Shown: positions 24,988 to 35,152 of the stretch, one piece after another
Numbering within the stretch: the first letter of the stretch is position 1
How the letters are laid out: each line of letters starts with the position of its first letter
Origin: Mycoplasmopsis fermentans PG18
GTDB taxonomy: Bacteria > Bacillota_I > Bacilli_A > Mycoplasmatales > Metamycoplasmataceae
Assembly (NCBI RefSeq): GCF_000209735.1
Contig: NC_021002.1
Span: forward strand, 482,105-546,104
DNA: 64,000 nucleotides
Direction of reading: 5' to 3'
Notes under the pieces: model-generated
Told to the model about the DNA's origin: nothing
Seen by the model: only the letters and a program-made list of their open reading frames with translations
Database searches by the model: none
Made by a program: the position numbers and the translations under genes

Positions 24988-25665
24988 CTAGTCTTCGACA
25001 TTTAAGAAACCAAAAGCATTGGTTACATCTTCAACCTTACCTAGAATTGTAATAAGATCACTTTTTTGTAAAACAGTTACCCCAGTAGGTAAAATACTTT
25101 CAGTTCCTCTCTTAATTAAAACAACTGAAATTCCTAAGTTAAAGAATTTTAATTCTTTGATTGGTTTATTGATTAATTTTGGATTATTTAAAATAGTAGT
25201 ACCCATAACGAAGCCATCGCCAATTTCTTGTAATGTTTGAGAATAACGGCTAAAATTTGGATTAGCTGCTAAAAGAGCAGTACGAACACCGGCTTCATAT
25301 TCAGGTCTAACAATAACATTAACTCCAATTTGTTTTAATACACGTGCATGTCTTTTACTTGTTGCACGAGCAATAATATTATTAACTTTTAATTCGAGTA
25401 AAGCAGCCACAATTTCAATATTATCAGGAACAGCAACAACAACAGTTCCAATTTCTTGAAGATTAAGTGCTCTTAAAGCTTTCATATCACCTGCATCAGC
25501 AATAACAACTTTTTGTGCTAAATCATCATATGATTTTAAAACTTCTTCATCTTTATCTATTAATAATAAAGGACAATTCATTTTAGCAAGTTGGCTTACA
25601 ACCGCACTACCAAAACGCCCTGTTCCAATAACACAGATATATTCATTTTTTCTTTTACGAGGCAT
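24988..25665 (-). CDS. ktrA: potassium uptake regulator KtrA/TrkA (RCK)
   Basis: Cytoplasmic gating ring of a Ktr/Trk potassium channel. The 225 residues hold an RCK_N Rossmann domain (ICVIGTGRFGSAVV, residues 10-23, then LLLIDKDEE) and an RCK_C domain from about residue 140. In Firmicutes RCK_C domains bind c-di-AMP, and a c-di-AMP synthase is encoded at 47749. It is divergent from the ktrB-like gene with a shared 180-base upstream region. Confidence 0.95.
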   Translation of the reverse strand: MPRKRKNEYICVIGTGRFGSAVVSQLAKMNCPLLLIDKDEEVLKSYDDLAQKVVIADAGDMKALRALNLQEIGTVVVAVPDNIEIVAALLELKVNNIIARATSKRHARVLKQIGVNVIVRPEYEAGVRTALLAANPNFSRYSQTLQEIGDGFVMGTTILNNPKLINKPIKELKFFNLGISVVLIKRGTESILPTGVTVLQKSDLITILGKVEDVTNAFGFLNVED

Positions 25666-25847
25666 AATTTACTCCTTTGTGTTTTTATTAACTTATGCTA
25701 TAAATTATAAAAGATTTTTATTTTTTTATAACTAATATTTTAACTCCAAAAATTTGGCAAACTTTTTTAAATAAAAAAGAAAATAGTGCTCTATTTATTA
25801 ATAATAAATAAATTTCATAATTTTAAAATTAAGTTAAAATATATGTT

Positions 25848-27388
25848 ATGAAAAATTCAAAAATTGCCGCTTGATGAAGAAAAAGCAAAATTAGACAATT
25901 TTTTGCAAACTATAGAGTTTGAAGATTAAATATCACCAAAGTTAAATACATCTTTTTAGCTTATCTTCTTACTGTTATTATTGCAACACTTTTCCTTTTA
26001 AGTCCTTGAACTCATAAAGATAGTAGTGTTAAAGTTAGTTTTTGAGATGCTCTTTTTACAACATCTAGTGCTTTCAGTGATACAGGCTTAGTCACTAAGA
26101 CAACCTATAATACTTGAAATATGTTTGGACAAGCAATAATTGCAATCCTGATCTTTTTAGGAGGATTAGGTATTTTTGCCTTAAGAATTTTCTTGATTAA
26201 TTTAATCTTTTTTAAACGTAGAAATTCTTTAAGTGAGCTTGAAGTTGTGTCACATGAAAGAGGCAGCGGTGATAGTGGTCAAACTAAAAAATTAATTATG
26301 GACTCAATTGGAACCTTATTAATTATTTGAATAATTTTTAGTTTTGGTTTAACTTTCTATTTCTATTATAATGAACCAAAAGCTTATAGCGATTTTGATA
26401 AATATGGAGATTATATTTCACCTTATAAAAATTGGGGCCTAAGTTTTAGATATGGTTTCTTCCATTGTATTAGTGCCTTAAATAATGCAGGCTTTGACAT
26501 TATTGGTAAAAATTCACTTATGCCTTACTACCACAATATTGGATTACAAATTATTTTCTTGACTCTTTTAATAATTGGTGGTTTAGGTTATCCTGTAATT
26601 CATGATATTTTAAACTTCTTTAGATTCTTAATCAAATACAAAGGTAAAAGAAGATATCAATGAAGACTATTTACAAAAATTAGTTTATAACTTACTTTGT
26701 CACAACTTTAGTAGCCTTTATCTTAATTATTTCCTTTGAAGGTACTTTTAAAAATGATAATTATTTTTGAAGAAGTGATGATAAGAATTTAGGCAATAAA
26801 TGAGAAAAAGCTTGAGCATTATTATTTACAACTTTTTCAACTAGATCAGCAGGATTTTCAACTATTAATTTTAGTAAACTAACCTCTACTTCATTAATCA
26901 TTTGTTCAATTTTAATGTTCATTGGTGCTGCTCCAGCTTCAACTGGTGGCGGTATTAGAACTACCACTATGGCAATATTATTCTTATCATTATTCTCAAA
27001 AATTATGGGTCGACCAAGTGTTAGAGCTTTTAGAAGAAGAATTGATGATGAAACAGTTAGAATGTCATCAATAGTTTTCTCAATTAGTATTTTCTTAATA
27101 ATATTTATTTCATTTATTACCATGTCAAGTTTAAACAATTACAGTGGACAAATCGATTCAAACAAATATAATTTCATTCATATTTTCTTTGAAGTTAACT
27201 CAGCATTTGGAACTACAGGATTAACTTGTGGTATTACTGATAAATTAAATAATGCTTCAAAAGTTTTCTTAAGTATATTGATGTTCATTGGACAATTTGG
27301 TATTAGTAGCACAATATTAGTTTGAGGTAAAAAGAAAAATTATTCTAACAAATATGAATATATTTCAGAGCCTGTAGCAATTGGATAA
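25848..27388 (+). pseudogene. ktrB: KtrB/TrkH potassium channel, frameshifted
   Basis: Membrane subunit of the potassium uptake system. All four pore-loop signatures are present: TSSAFSDTGL, CISALNNAGFD, TTFSTRSAGFST and VNSAFGTTGL. The first two lie in one frame starting at ATG 25848 (MKNSKIAAWWRKSK); that frame meets TAA at 26688. The remainder continues in the +2 frame from about 26684 to the TAA at 27386. One missing base near 26686 (AGTTTATAAC where AGTTTAATAAC would keep the frame) restores a single protein of about 510 residues. Either the gene is broken or the assembly has an error. Confidence 0.85.
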
Positions 27389-27392
27389 AATT

Positions 27393-27845
27393 ATGCAAAA
27401 TAATAATTTATTAGATTTAGGAATAAAAACAGAAAAACTTGAAAGATGAGCAAGCTATAGCACAAATAAAAAATATAGAATATTAGTTTCAGTTTTTTCA
27501 ACCTTTTTATTACTAACAATAGTTTTATGTTTAATCTTTATTTTTATCTTTAAACATGAAACTAAAGTCTTAATTTCTTTAAGTATTGTTGCTTCAATAG
27601 CTTTAATAATTTGATTCTTATTTTTAGCTCCTTTTACTTACTTAATGATCACTTCATTTTGAACCTATAGAGCTATAAAACAGCCAGATAAACCAATTTA
27701 TAGAAATTATAAAGAAGCTAATTGGTGAATTAAAATACAATTAAATTATGCTAATTTTGGCTTTAAAATATTTAACAAGAAAGCTTTGCATTTAACTAAA
27801 GAAGAATACAAGCTTTTTGTCAATTTTTACATGAATGTAAAATAA
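27393..27845 (+). CDS. small membrane protein behind the ktrB gene
   Basis: Encodes 150 residues beginning four bases after the ktrB stop, so probably cotranscribed. Two hydrophobic segments (roughly residues 32-55 and 60-85) are flanked by charged ends; no motif is recognised. An antisense copy of the dispersed 11-base motif falls inside it at 27673-27683. TGA codons are Trp. Function unknown; an accessory role in potassium transport is a guess from position. Confidence 0.75.
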
Positions 27846-27923
27846 TAGTTTTTATATTTTGCATTCTTTTTTATATAATCTAATTATTATGAAATTAAAT
27901 TTATTTGCGTCTGAATACAAATC

Positions 27924-28718
27924 ATGACAAATGCTGAACAAAAAATTATTGATTATATCAATGAAAATCCTAATGAGTTTGCAGAAAACTCAATTGAAAA
28001 AAATGCTGTCGAGACTTTTGCAAGTACAGCCGTTTTATCTAGAATTTACAAAAAATTAGGATTTTCAAGTTATAAGGATATGCAATTTTATGTTAAGTAT
28101 AATTATTTGTCAAATTTAAAAATACCGAAAGAATTACTAGATAATTCTATTTATAAAATAGCTAAAACTTATATGGAAGCTATTAATTTAACAAGCAAAT
28201 ATTTAGATATAAAAGAAATTGATTATATTTGTGAAGAAATAAACAAAAGCAAACTGGTTTATTGTTTTGGAATTGGTTCAAGTTCAATCAGTGCTAAAGA
28301 ATTAAGCTTGAACATTGAAAAATTTGATTACTACAGTGTCTTCCATAATGATTTTCATAACTTCTTAATTTCTTTATATAGTCATGAATTAAAAGAAAAT
28401 AAACCACCTGTTATTTTGTTTTCTAAAAGTGGTAAAACAAATGAGATTTTGTTTTTATGTGAAACATTATTAGAACACAAATTTCCATTTTTATTAATAA
28501 CTGCAAATAGATCACTTAAAAATAAATATCCTCACGTTTTATTGCATGAAACAATTGAACAAAAAGAAAGATATCATGCTTTAAGTTCAAAAATTGTTCA
28601 ACAATATATAGCTGATATTATTGCAGATCATTTAATTTCAAACAGTCCAAACAAATTAAATCGTAAGAATTGATTAAAGATGATTAATGAATGAAATAAT
28701 TTAAAAAAACACGATTAG
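27924..28718 (+). CDS. RpiR-family transcription regulator
   Basis: DNA-binding regulator with an N-terminal helix-turn-helix and a C-terminal SIS sugar-phosphate domain (CFGIGSSSISAKEL near residue 118; VILFSKSGKTNEIL near 170). The 264-residue frame from ATG 27924 begins at TNAEQKIIDYI, which lacks the first dozen residues usual for the family. Another frame starting at 27890 (MKLNLFASEYKSW) would supply them if one base were added near 27925, so a start-region frameshift is possible. It converges on the nanE-PTS operon and probably senses an amino-sugar phosphate. Confidence 0.85.
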
Positions 28719-28743
28719 CATAATCTTACTAACGTGTTTTTTT
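28703..28743. terminator. bidirectional terminator between rpiR-type gene and nanE
   Basis: AAAAAACACG-ATTAG and CTAA-CGTGTTTTTT form a long stem overlapping the end of the regulator gene, with A and T tracts on opposite sides serving both convergent genes. Confidence 0.8.
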
Positions 28744-28747
28744 ATCA

Positions 28748-29443
28748 TTATTTTTTATTGCTTAAATAGTCAACAAATTGTTTTGTTATAAAAGTTGGTC
28801 TAGTAATTGCTGAGCCAACAACTACACCATTTGCACCTATTTTATAGGCTTTTTGGACCATTTCAGGTGTATTAAATCCGCCTTCAGCAATTATGTATTT
28901 TTTGTACTTTTTATTTAATTCAACTACTTCTTTTAGAAATTCAAAATCATTGTAACTATTAGGTTTATTTAATGTGTCTTTTGTGTAGCCTCTAAGAGTA
29001 GTTGAAACAATATCAAAATCTAATTTAAAAGCATTTTCAACATCTTCAATTGAAGAGCAATCTGCCATTAATAACTGATTATGATTATTTTTCTTGAAAT
29101 ATTGAACTAAGTCTTCCAAACTTTCTTTTGGTCTTTTTCTTAAAGTTGCATCTATTGCAATTATTGGACATTTACTTTCAATTAAGAATTTTAAATCATC
29201 TAAATCAGGAGTAATAAATACTTCAGAATCTTTAGACATTTTTTTAGTAATACCAATAACAGGAATGTCTTTAGGTACTATTCTTAAGACTGGTTCAATA
29301 TTTTCTCTTTGGCTAATTCTTATGCCTTGAGCACCACCTAATAAAACAGACTTAACCATTCTTTCGATTACACCAGGACCATACATTGGCTCATTTTCCA
29401 ATGCTTGACAAGAAACTATAAACAAATTATTTTTAAGACTCAT
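28748..29443 (-). CDS. nanE: N-acetylmannosamine-6-phosphate 2-epimerase
   Basis: Converts ManNAc-6-phosphate to GlcNAc-6-phosphate. The 231-residue TIM barrel shows the family features IVSCQALENEPMYG at the start, GAQGIRISQRENI, AIDATLRKRP and IIAEGGFNTPEM with a final ANGVVVGSAITRP phosphate site. The start ATG 29443 lies 11 bases inside the end of the EIIBC gene, so the two are translationally coupled. Context suggests that the PTS imports an N-acetyl amino sugar. Confidence 0.95.
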   Translation of the reverse strand: MSLKNNLFIVSCQALENEPMYGPGVIERMVKSVLLGGAQGIRISQRENIEPVLRIVPKDIPVIGITKKMSKDSEVFITPDLDDLKFLIESKCPIIAIDATLRKRPKESLEDLVQYFKKNNHNQLLMADCSSIEDVENAFKLDFDIVSTTLRGYTKDTLNKPNSYNDFEFLKEVVELNKKYKKYIIAEGGFNTPEMVQKAYKIGANGVVVGSAITRPTFITKQFVDYLSNKK

Positions 29444-31214
29444 CACTTAATTTTTCGTTAATTTTACTTGCAACTACAGTTGCTTTTCCGCCAAGTATTA
29501 CTTGAACTGATAAATTATCATGAACTAAACCAAATGATCCATATGGTACAAAATATTCTGCTTTAATATCAACATTTTCTTTTAATTCAATTCTTAATCT
29601 AGTTGCACAAGCAGAAACATTGTTTAAGTTTTTAAGACCGCCTAATTTATTAACAATACCTTCAATATTAGCATCGTCAAATACTTTTTCTCCGCCTGCT
29701 TGTTCAATTAATTTTCTATCAGCTTCTTGTTGTTTTAATTCTTGATATTGTTTTTTATTAATTAAACCAATATTATTTCCAAGACGACCTGGAGTTGCGA
29801 TTTTGCCATATTTAATTCAGAAGAAGAATGTTACAAAGGCAACACCTCCTAAAACAAGAGCTCATAAGAATGCAAAGTAGAATGCAGTACCTTTAGCAAC
29901 TGGAATAACACCATAAATAATTAAGTCAATGAAACCACGAGCAAAACCAACACCAACGTGAGCTCCTGTTCATTCCATTAATGCATATGCTAAACCACTA
30001 AGTGGTACATAAATAGCATAATAAAGTTGAGGAGCAATAAACAAGAATGTAAATTCAAGAGGTTCTGTAATACCTGTTAAGAATGCAACACCCATTGCTG
30101 AACCTATTGTTATCGCTACATTTTTACGATTTTCTTTTTCAGCTAAAAGAATCATAGCTAAACCAATACCCATACATGTTCCAATGTAGGTTGGATAGTC
30201 TTGGGTAAATCTTCCGGCATTAACTCCAAGAGTTTTTTGGAATCAAGGGAATAATTTAATATTATCAATGCTATTGTAATTTAATTGATTAATGTAGTTT
30301 CAGATGTTTTGGTCACCAGTAATAACATCTTTTCCTTTAGAAAAACTCTCTAATGAATTTTTTAAATCAGTAGCTACTTTTGAAGAAATTTTACCAGCTG
30401 TTACAGCCGCATCAATCATTTCCTTAGATAACACACCACCAAATTCAGTTTGATATGCTAAAACAATTGGAATGTGGTGTAAACCAAAAGGCATTAAAGC
30501 ACGGCCTAATATACCATAAATAAATCCATCTAAACCTATTGGTGATCTTTGCATTAGTTTACCTAATTCATAAATTGCTAAACCAATTCATGGTCATAAT
30601 AATAAGAATACAATAGATACACCAAAAGAAATAGGTACTAAAATAATTGGCACTAATCTAATTCCTGAGAAGAATGAAAGTGCAGGTGGTAATTCAATTT
30701 TAGAGAAATAATTAAATGTATATGCAGTGACAATTCCAATAACCATACCACCAAAAATACTTGTATTTAATGATTTCATTCCTAAGTTACTTCCTACAAG
30801 TCCAGCAACTGGTTTGTGGAATCAAAAAATACTTTTAACAATATCAACACCATCAAATTGGATGAATGCTAATTGAGAACTAGTAAAGACAAGGTAAGCA
30901 ATAGCAGCCGAGAATCCTGCTCCACCTTTGTCTTTTGAAAATGTGATCGCTATGGCAATACAGAATAAAATAGGTAAGTTTCCAAAAATAACTTCAGATA
31001 CACCTTTGAAAATATTAGCAGTTGTTTGACCAGCACTATTAGTTGTATTTGCACCAATAGCTCCACCGATTCCTAATAATAAACCAGCAATAGGTAAAAT
31101 TGCAATAGGCAACATTAAACCTCTAGCTAGTTGTTGAAATCAATCTTTGATTTTTCCTTTTTTAGGATTGCTCTTAATTTCTTTATTAGGAATTTTAGCT
31201 TGAGCTTTATCCAT
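29433..31214 (-). CDS. PTS EIIBC permease, glucose/amino-sugar superfamily
   Basis: Imports and phosphorylates a sugar. The 593 residues are a membrane EIIC domain (GLLLGIGGAIGA near residue 45; the GITEPLEFTFLF signature near residue 375) followed by an EIIB domain with the phosphocysteine in NVSACATRLRIEL near residue 545. No EIIA domain is attached, so a separate EIIA is required. Overlap with nanE makes ManNAc or a related amino sugar the best substrate guess; glucose-type specificity cannot be excluded. Start ATG 31214 follows ATGGAGGTTAGCTT. Several TGA codons are Trp. Confidence 0.93.
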
Positions 31215-31445
31215 AAGCTAACCTCCATATTATTGAAAAATGAATTTTTTTCACTTTTCACCATAATTATATTTAGATATAAATATAAGAATATTAATTT
31301 GTAAAATCCTTACAAAAGAATACCAAAATTTTGTATATTTTTTTCACCCTAAAAGACAAATTTAAAGGATTTTAAGACATTTTTTACACTTATTTTGCAT
31401 TCATTTTTTATTAGTATAAAATTAGATAAGATAAGGAAGTGCAAC

Positions 31446-32192
31446 ATGAAAAATATTGTTACAGAAGTAGCTGTTGATTCATATCAATCAGCATTAAATG
31501 CAGATTTAGCTAAAGCCAAAAGAGTTGAACTTTGCTCAGACTTAGTGTTAGGAGGCTTAACTCCTTCGGTTGGTTTATATAACTTAGTGAGAAAAAATAC
31601 TAAGCTTGATATTGTAGTTATGATTAGACCAAGGTCAGGAGATTTTTGTTATAGTGCTAGTGAAATAGAACATATTATTGAAGATATTAAAGTATTTAGC
31701 AGTTTAAAAGCAGATGCTTTAGTTGTCGGAATTTTAAATGGTGACTTTAGCATTAATTTAGAAGCTATGAAAAAAGTAATAAAAGCTGCTAAAAATACTC
31801 CAATAGTATTTCATCGAGCTTTTGATGTAGTTAATGATCAATTTAAAGAATTAGAAAATCTTAAAAGACTTGGAGTTAAAAGAATTTTAACTTCAGGAGC
31901 TAAACCAAATTGTGATTTAGGTCTCGAAAGAATCAAAGAATTAGTAAAAGTAGCTAATGGCGAAATAACTATTATGCCAGGAGCTGGAGTTAATGCTAAT
32001 AATGCTGATAAAATAGTGCAAGAAACTAAAGCTACTGAAATTCACTTTACTGCTAAAAGCATAGTAAATACAAGTAGTTTGGACAAAAGTAAGGAAGTAA
32101 ATTATTCTTCAAAAGAATTAAATGAACATCTAAAAATTGAAAGTGAAGTAGCTAAAATTACTGAAATAATTGATAAGATTAAAGCAGCTTAA
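31446..32192 (+). CDS. cutC: CutC family protein
   Basis: TIM-barrel protein of 248 residues with the family landmarks EVAVDSYQSALNA, RVELCSDLVLGGLTPS, VMIRPRSGDF and VFHRAFDV. CutC was linked to copper handling, but its real function is uncertain. The start chosen is ATG 31446 (MKNIVTEVAV), which follows AAGGAAGTGC; an upstream in-frame ATG at 31395 overlaps the promoter. It lies divergent from the PTS operon. Confidence 0.92.
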   Translation: MKNIVTEVAVDSYQSALNADLAKAKRVELCSDLVLGGLTPSVGLYNLVRKNTKLDIVVMIRPRSGDFCYSASEIEHIIEDIKVFSSLKADALVVGILNGDFSINLEAMKKVIKAAKNTPIVFHRAFDVVNDQFKELENLKRLGVKRILTSGAKPNCDLGLERIKELVKVANGEITIMPGAGVNANNADKIVQETKATEIHFTAKSIVNTSSLDKSKEVNYSSKELNEHLKIESEVAKITEIIDKIKAA

Positions 32193-32223
32193 AAAGCGAT
32201 AAAAATTGAAAATAAGAAGCAAC

Positions 32224-32267
32224 AAAAAACAAGAAAAAAATATTTTTGTAAAAGTCTTGTTTTTTTG
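32224..32267 (+). terminator. cutC terminator
   Basis: AAAAAACAAGA and TCTTGTTTTTT pair around a 20-base loop, followed by further T-runs. Confidence 0.7.
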
Positions 32268-32334
32268 TTTTTTTATTATAAAATAATAATGAATTTTTAT
32301 AAATTCAAATTTGATCAAATTTAAATTAAACACA

Positions 32335-32393
32335 CTATTATGGATTCACTTGGGTGTGCCTGGAGAAAGGGTGCTAGGTGTTAGAAATAATAG
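32335..32393 (+). ncRNA. structured rpsB leader
   Basis: The untranslated leader of rpsB is far more G-rich than its surroundings. Three nested stems can be drawn: CTATTAT (32335) with ATAATAG (32387), CACTT (32347) with AGGTG (32376), and GCCT (32358) with AGGGT (32368). It lies 30 bases before the start codon. Autoregulatory S2-binding leaders are known upstream of rpsB-tsf in other bacteria; whether this is one is inference. Confidence 0.45.
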
Positions 32394-32423
32394 GAAGTAT
32401 AACAAACTAAAGGAAAATTTTAT

Positions 32424-33416
32424 ATGTCAGAAAAAAAAGAAACAGCAGTTCAAGAAACTGCAAAAGTTGAAAAAAAATTTATCGTTTCTAAAGATAAATT
32501 ATTAGAAGCTGGTACATATTTTGGCCACAAAGCAAGTATGTGAAATCCTCGTATGAAGGAATTCTTATTACCACAACCAAAACGTGGAGTACATGTTATT
32601 AACTCAAACTTCACATTACAAAGACTTGAATTTATTTACAACTTATTGAATAAATTCTTAGCAAAAAATCCACATGCGTCATTTATTTTTGTTGGTACAA
32701 AAAAACAAGCACGCGAAACAATTAAAGATAATGCTTTAAGAATAAATAGCTACTATGTTACTGAAAGATGACTTGGTGGTACATTAACTAATTCTTCAAC
32801 AATTTTCAAAAGAGTTAAAACTATGGAAGAATTAGAAGCTAAAGCTGCTAAAGGTTTTGAAGGTTACACTAAAAAAGAAGGTCTTTTATTCCAAAAGAAA
32901 TTAGACAAACTTCACAAAAACCTTGAAGGTATTCGTCGTATGCAAGGACTTCCAACATTTATGATTGTTGCAGATCCTAATGATGACGAAATTGCTGTTA
33001 AGGAAGCACGTAAAAAAGGTGTAAAAATTATTGGTATTTTAGACTCAAATGCTAACCCAGATTTAGTAGACTTTGGTATTCCTGCTAATGATGATTCAGC
33101 TAAAAGTATTACATTAATTATTACAATTTTAGCTGATGCTATTGCAACAGCTAGAGGTGGTAGAGCTCGTTTTGCTTTCCAACCTGATGAAAAAATTGTT
33201 TTACCAGAATTCAAAAGTGAAAGAAAAGAAAACAATTTTGTAAGAAGACCATTTAACCATAACAGAAACGAAAATCATGAAGCCGGTGAAAGAAAAGCTC
33301 ACCATTCAGAAAATCATGAACAAGAAGTTAAAGAAGAAAAATCTTCAAAAGGCAAAAAACAGTCAGAAGAAGTAGTTGCTAAAAAACCAGATACTAAAAA
33401 AACTGCAACTAAATAG
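32424..33416 (+). CDS. rpsB: 30S ribosomal protein S2
   Basis: Small-subunit protein required for bS1/mRNA binding regions of the ribosome. The 330 residues contain the S2 landmarks [37 protein letters not shown] and [20 protein letters not shown]. The first 20 residues and a C-terminal tail of about 80 (rich in His, Glu and Lys) exceed the usual 230-260 residues. Start ATG 32424 has an AAAGGAAAAT site. TGA is used for Trp in MWNP and RWLGG. Operon with tsf. Confidence 0.97.
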
Positions 33417-33424
33417 GAGTTACT

Positions 33425-34297
33425 ATGGATAAATTAGGTTTAATTAAAGAATTACGTGAACGTACCAATGGTGGTATGGTTGACTGTAAAAAAGCTTTAG
33501 AAGAATCAAACTGAGACATTGAAAAAGCTATTACATGATTAAAAAGTAATGGAAAAATTAAAGCTGCTAAAAAAGCTAACAGAGTTTCAGCTGAAGGTTT
33601 AGTTGCTATTGCAGCTAATGCTACTAAAGCTGTTATGGTTGAATTAAACTGTGAAACAGACTTTGTTGCACGTAATGAAAAATTCAAAGCTTTAGTAGAA
33701 AAAATTGCTAAATTAATTTTAGATTCTAAAGCTAAAACAGTTGAAGCTGCTCTTAAATTAAAAGATGGTAAAGAAACTGTTAACTCATTATGTGAAAATT
33801 TAACAGCAACAATTGGCGAAAAAATTACACTTCGTCGTTTTGAAATTGTTGAAGCTAAAAAAGGTGAAATTTTAGGTCACTTTGTTCACGTTAATGGTCA
33901 AATCGCTGCTATTGTTAAAGTAGCAGGTAGTCATGAAGAAAGTGCAAGAAATGTTGCAATGCACTTAAGTGCTATGAAACCAGAATTTATTTTTGCTAAA
34001 GATATTCCTGCAAGAAGACTTCAATTATTCAAAGATGAATTTGTAGTTCCAGCAAACTTTGACAAAAAACCAGAAAAAGTTCAAGAAATGATTCGTCAAG
34101 GATCACTTAACAAAAAAATTGGTGAAGTTACTTTAGAAGAACAACCATTTATGATGGATGAAAGTTTAACAATCAATAAATACTTAGCTAACCATAAAAG
34201 TAAATTAGTTTCAGCTATTCGTTATGGTGTAGGTGAAGGTATTGAAAAAGTTGCTTGTGACTTTGCTTCAGAAGTTGCTGCGCAAATGAAAAAATAA
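33425..34297 (+). CDS. tsf: translation elongation factor Ts
   Basis: Nucleotide exchange factor for EF-Tu. The 290 residues begin with the UBA-like domain (IKELRERTNGGMVDCKKALEE) and contain VELNCETDFVARNEKFK and NVAMHLSAMKP. The start ATG 33425 lies eight bases after the rpsB stop, and its GGAG site overlaps that stop. A strong terminator follows. Confidence 0.98.
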
Positions 34298-34306
34298 TTA
34301 TTTTTT

Positions 34307-34343
34307 AAAGTTACCATTTGACTTTTCAAATGGTACTTTTTTT
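34307..34343 (+). terminator. rpsB-tsf terminator
   Basis: Stem of about 11 bp (ACCATTTGA with TCAAATGGT plus AGT/ACT) followed by TTTTTTT, 10 bases after the tsf stop. Confidence 0.9.
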
Positions 34344-34530
34344 GTTTTTAAAAATTATTTTAAAATCAAAAAAGTTATACACAAACAATCAACATAAAAA
34401 TTGATATTGGATTTTGACCAATTAAACTTATTTAAAGGTCAAAAAGTAAAATAGACAAAAACTTATGCACAATTTTCAAATTAATACTTTTTTGGAAAAA
34501 TGGAATCATTTTCTTTTATACAATTAAATC

Positions 34531-35058
34531 ATGGAAACAAAAATAACGACGAGTAACGAACAGTTACCAATATTGAAACCTATTTTATTAGCATCAGATT
34601 TCGTCGAAAAGATCAAAGGAGATAAGTTATATTCAGATGTGATGATGCTAATAGCACAAGATGAGGATTATGTCTATTTTGTCTCATGTTTAAAAGAATG
34701 AGAAAAGAATTATGAATTGGAACCTCGTTTTATTAAAATATATGAGGAGGAAGGCATAATGGAAAATGGTGATAAAAAACCAATTACATTAGCTAAAGGA
34801 ATTGATTTAAGCACAATTTTCAAAATTAATTTCCATGAACTTATAGAAAAGGTGGGACATAAATTAAATCAATTGCCGGCATTACCTTATTTAGGCTTAA
34901 AAAATCAATTGGAATTTGTTAACAGGATAACAGAAAACATTAACGAGGAAACTAAAGCCAATGCACCACGAATTGTTATAATTCGCAGAAGAGCAACTCT
35001 AAATGATTTTGATGTTAGAGAATGTAAAAGAAAATTAAATCAAGTTCAAGACTTTTAA
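34531..35058 (+). CDS. hypothetical protein, 175 residues
   Basis: Not recognised. The frame METKITTSNEQLPILKP... uses one TGA as Trp (CLKEWEKNYE) and runs to TAA at 35056. It is hydrophilic and has no membrane segment; the C-terminal end is basic (RIVIIRRRATLNDF, then RECKRKLNQ). The first 60 codons use more G/C-ending codons than neighbours. No good ribosome-binding site precedes it. The upstream region contains two sequences one base from the DnaA box (34373 and 34464 areas). Monocistronic with a strong terminator. Confidence 0.7.
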
Positions 35059-35073
35059 TTTTTCTATACACTA

Positions 35074-35117
35074 CGATATTTTGAATATCGCTTTTGGTAT
35101 TGGGCGATATTTTTTTG
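35074..35117 (+). terminator. terminator with two alternative stems
   Basis: AATATCGC (35084-35091) can pair upstream with CGATATT (35074-35080, 3-base loop) or downstream with GCGATATT (35104-35111), the latter followed by TTTTTT. The two pairings exclude each other. Confidence 0.65.
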
Positions 35118-35118
35118 T

Positions 35119-35145
35119 AAAAAAATGAGCCTAATTCAGACTCAT
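35119..35145 (-). terminator. terminator of the EIIA-like gene
   Basis: ATGAGTCT and AGGCTCAT form an 8-bp stem (one G-T pair) followed on the minus strand by TTTTTT. Confidence 0.75.
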
Positions 35146-35152
35146 AATTCTA

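Noticed and set aside
26761..27138. Minus-strand ORF of 125 codons inside ktrB
   Set aside because: It overlaps the pore motifs of KtrB and has no start signals.
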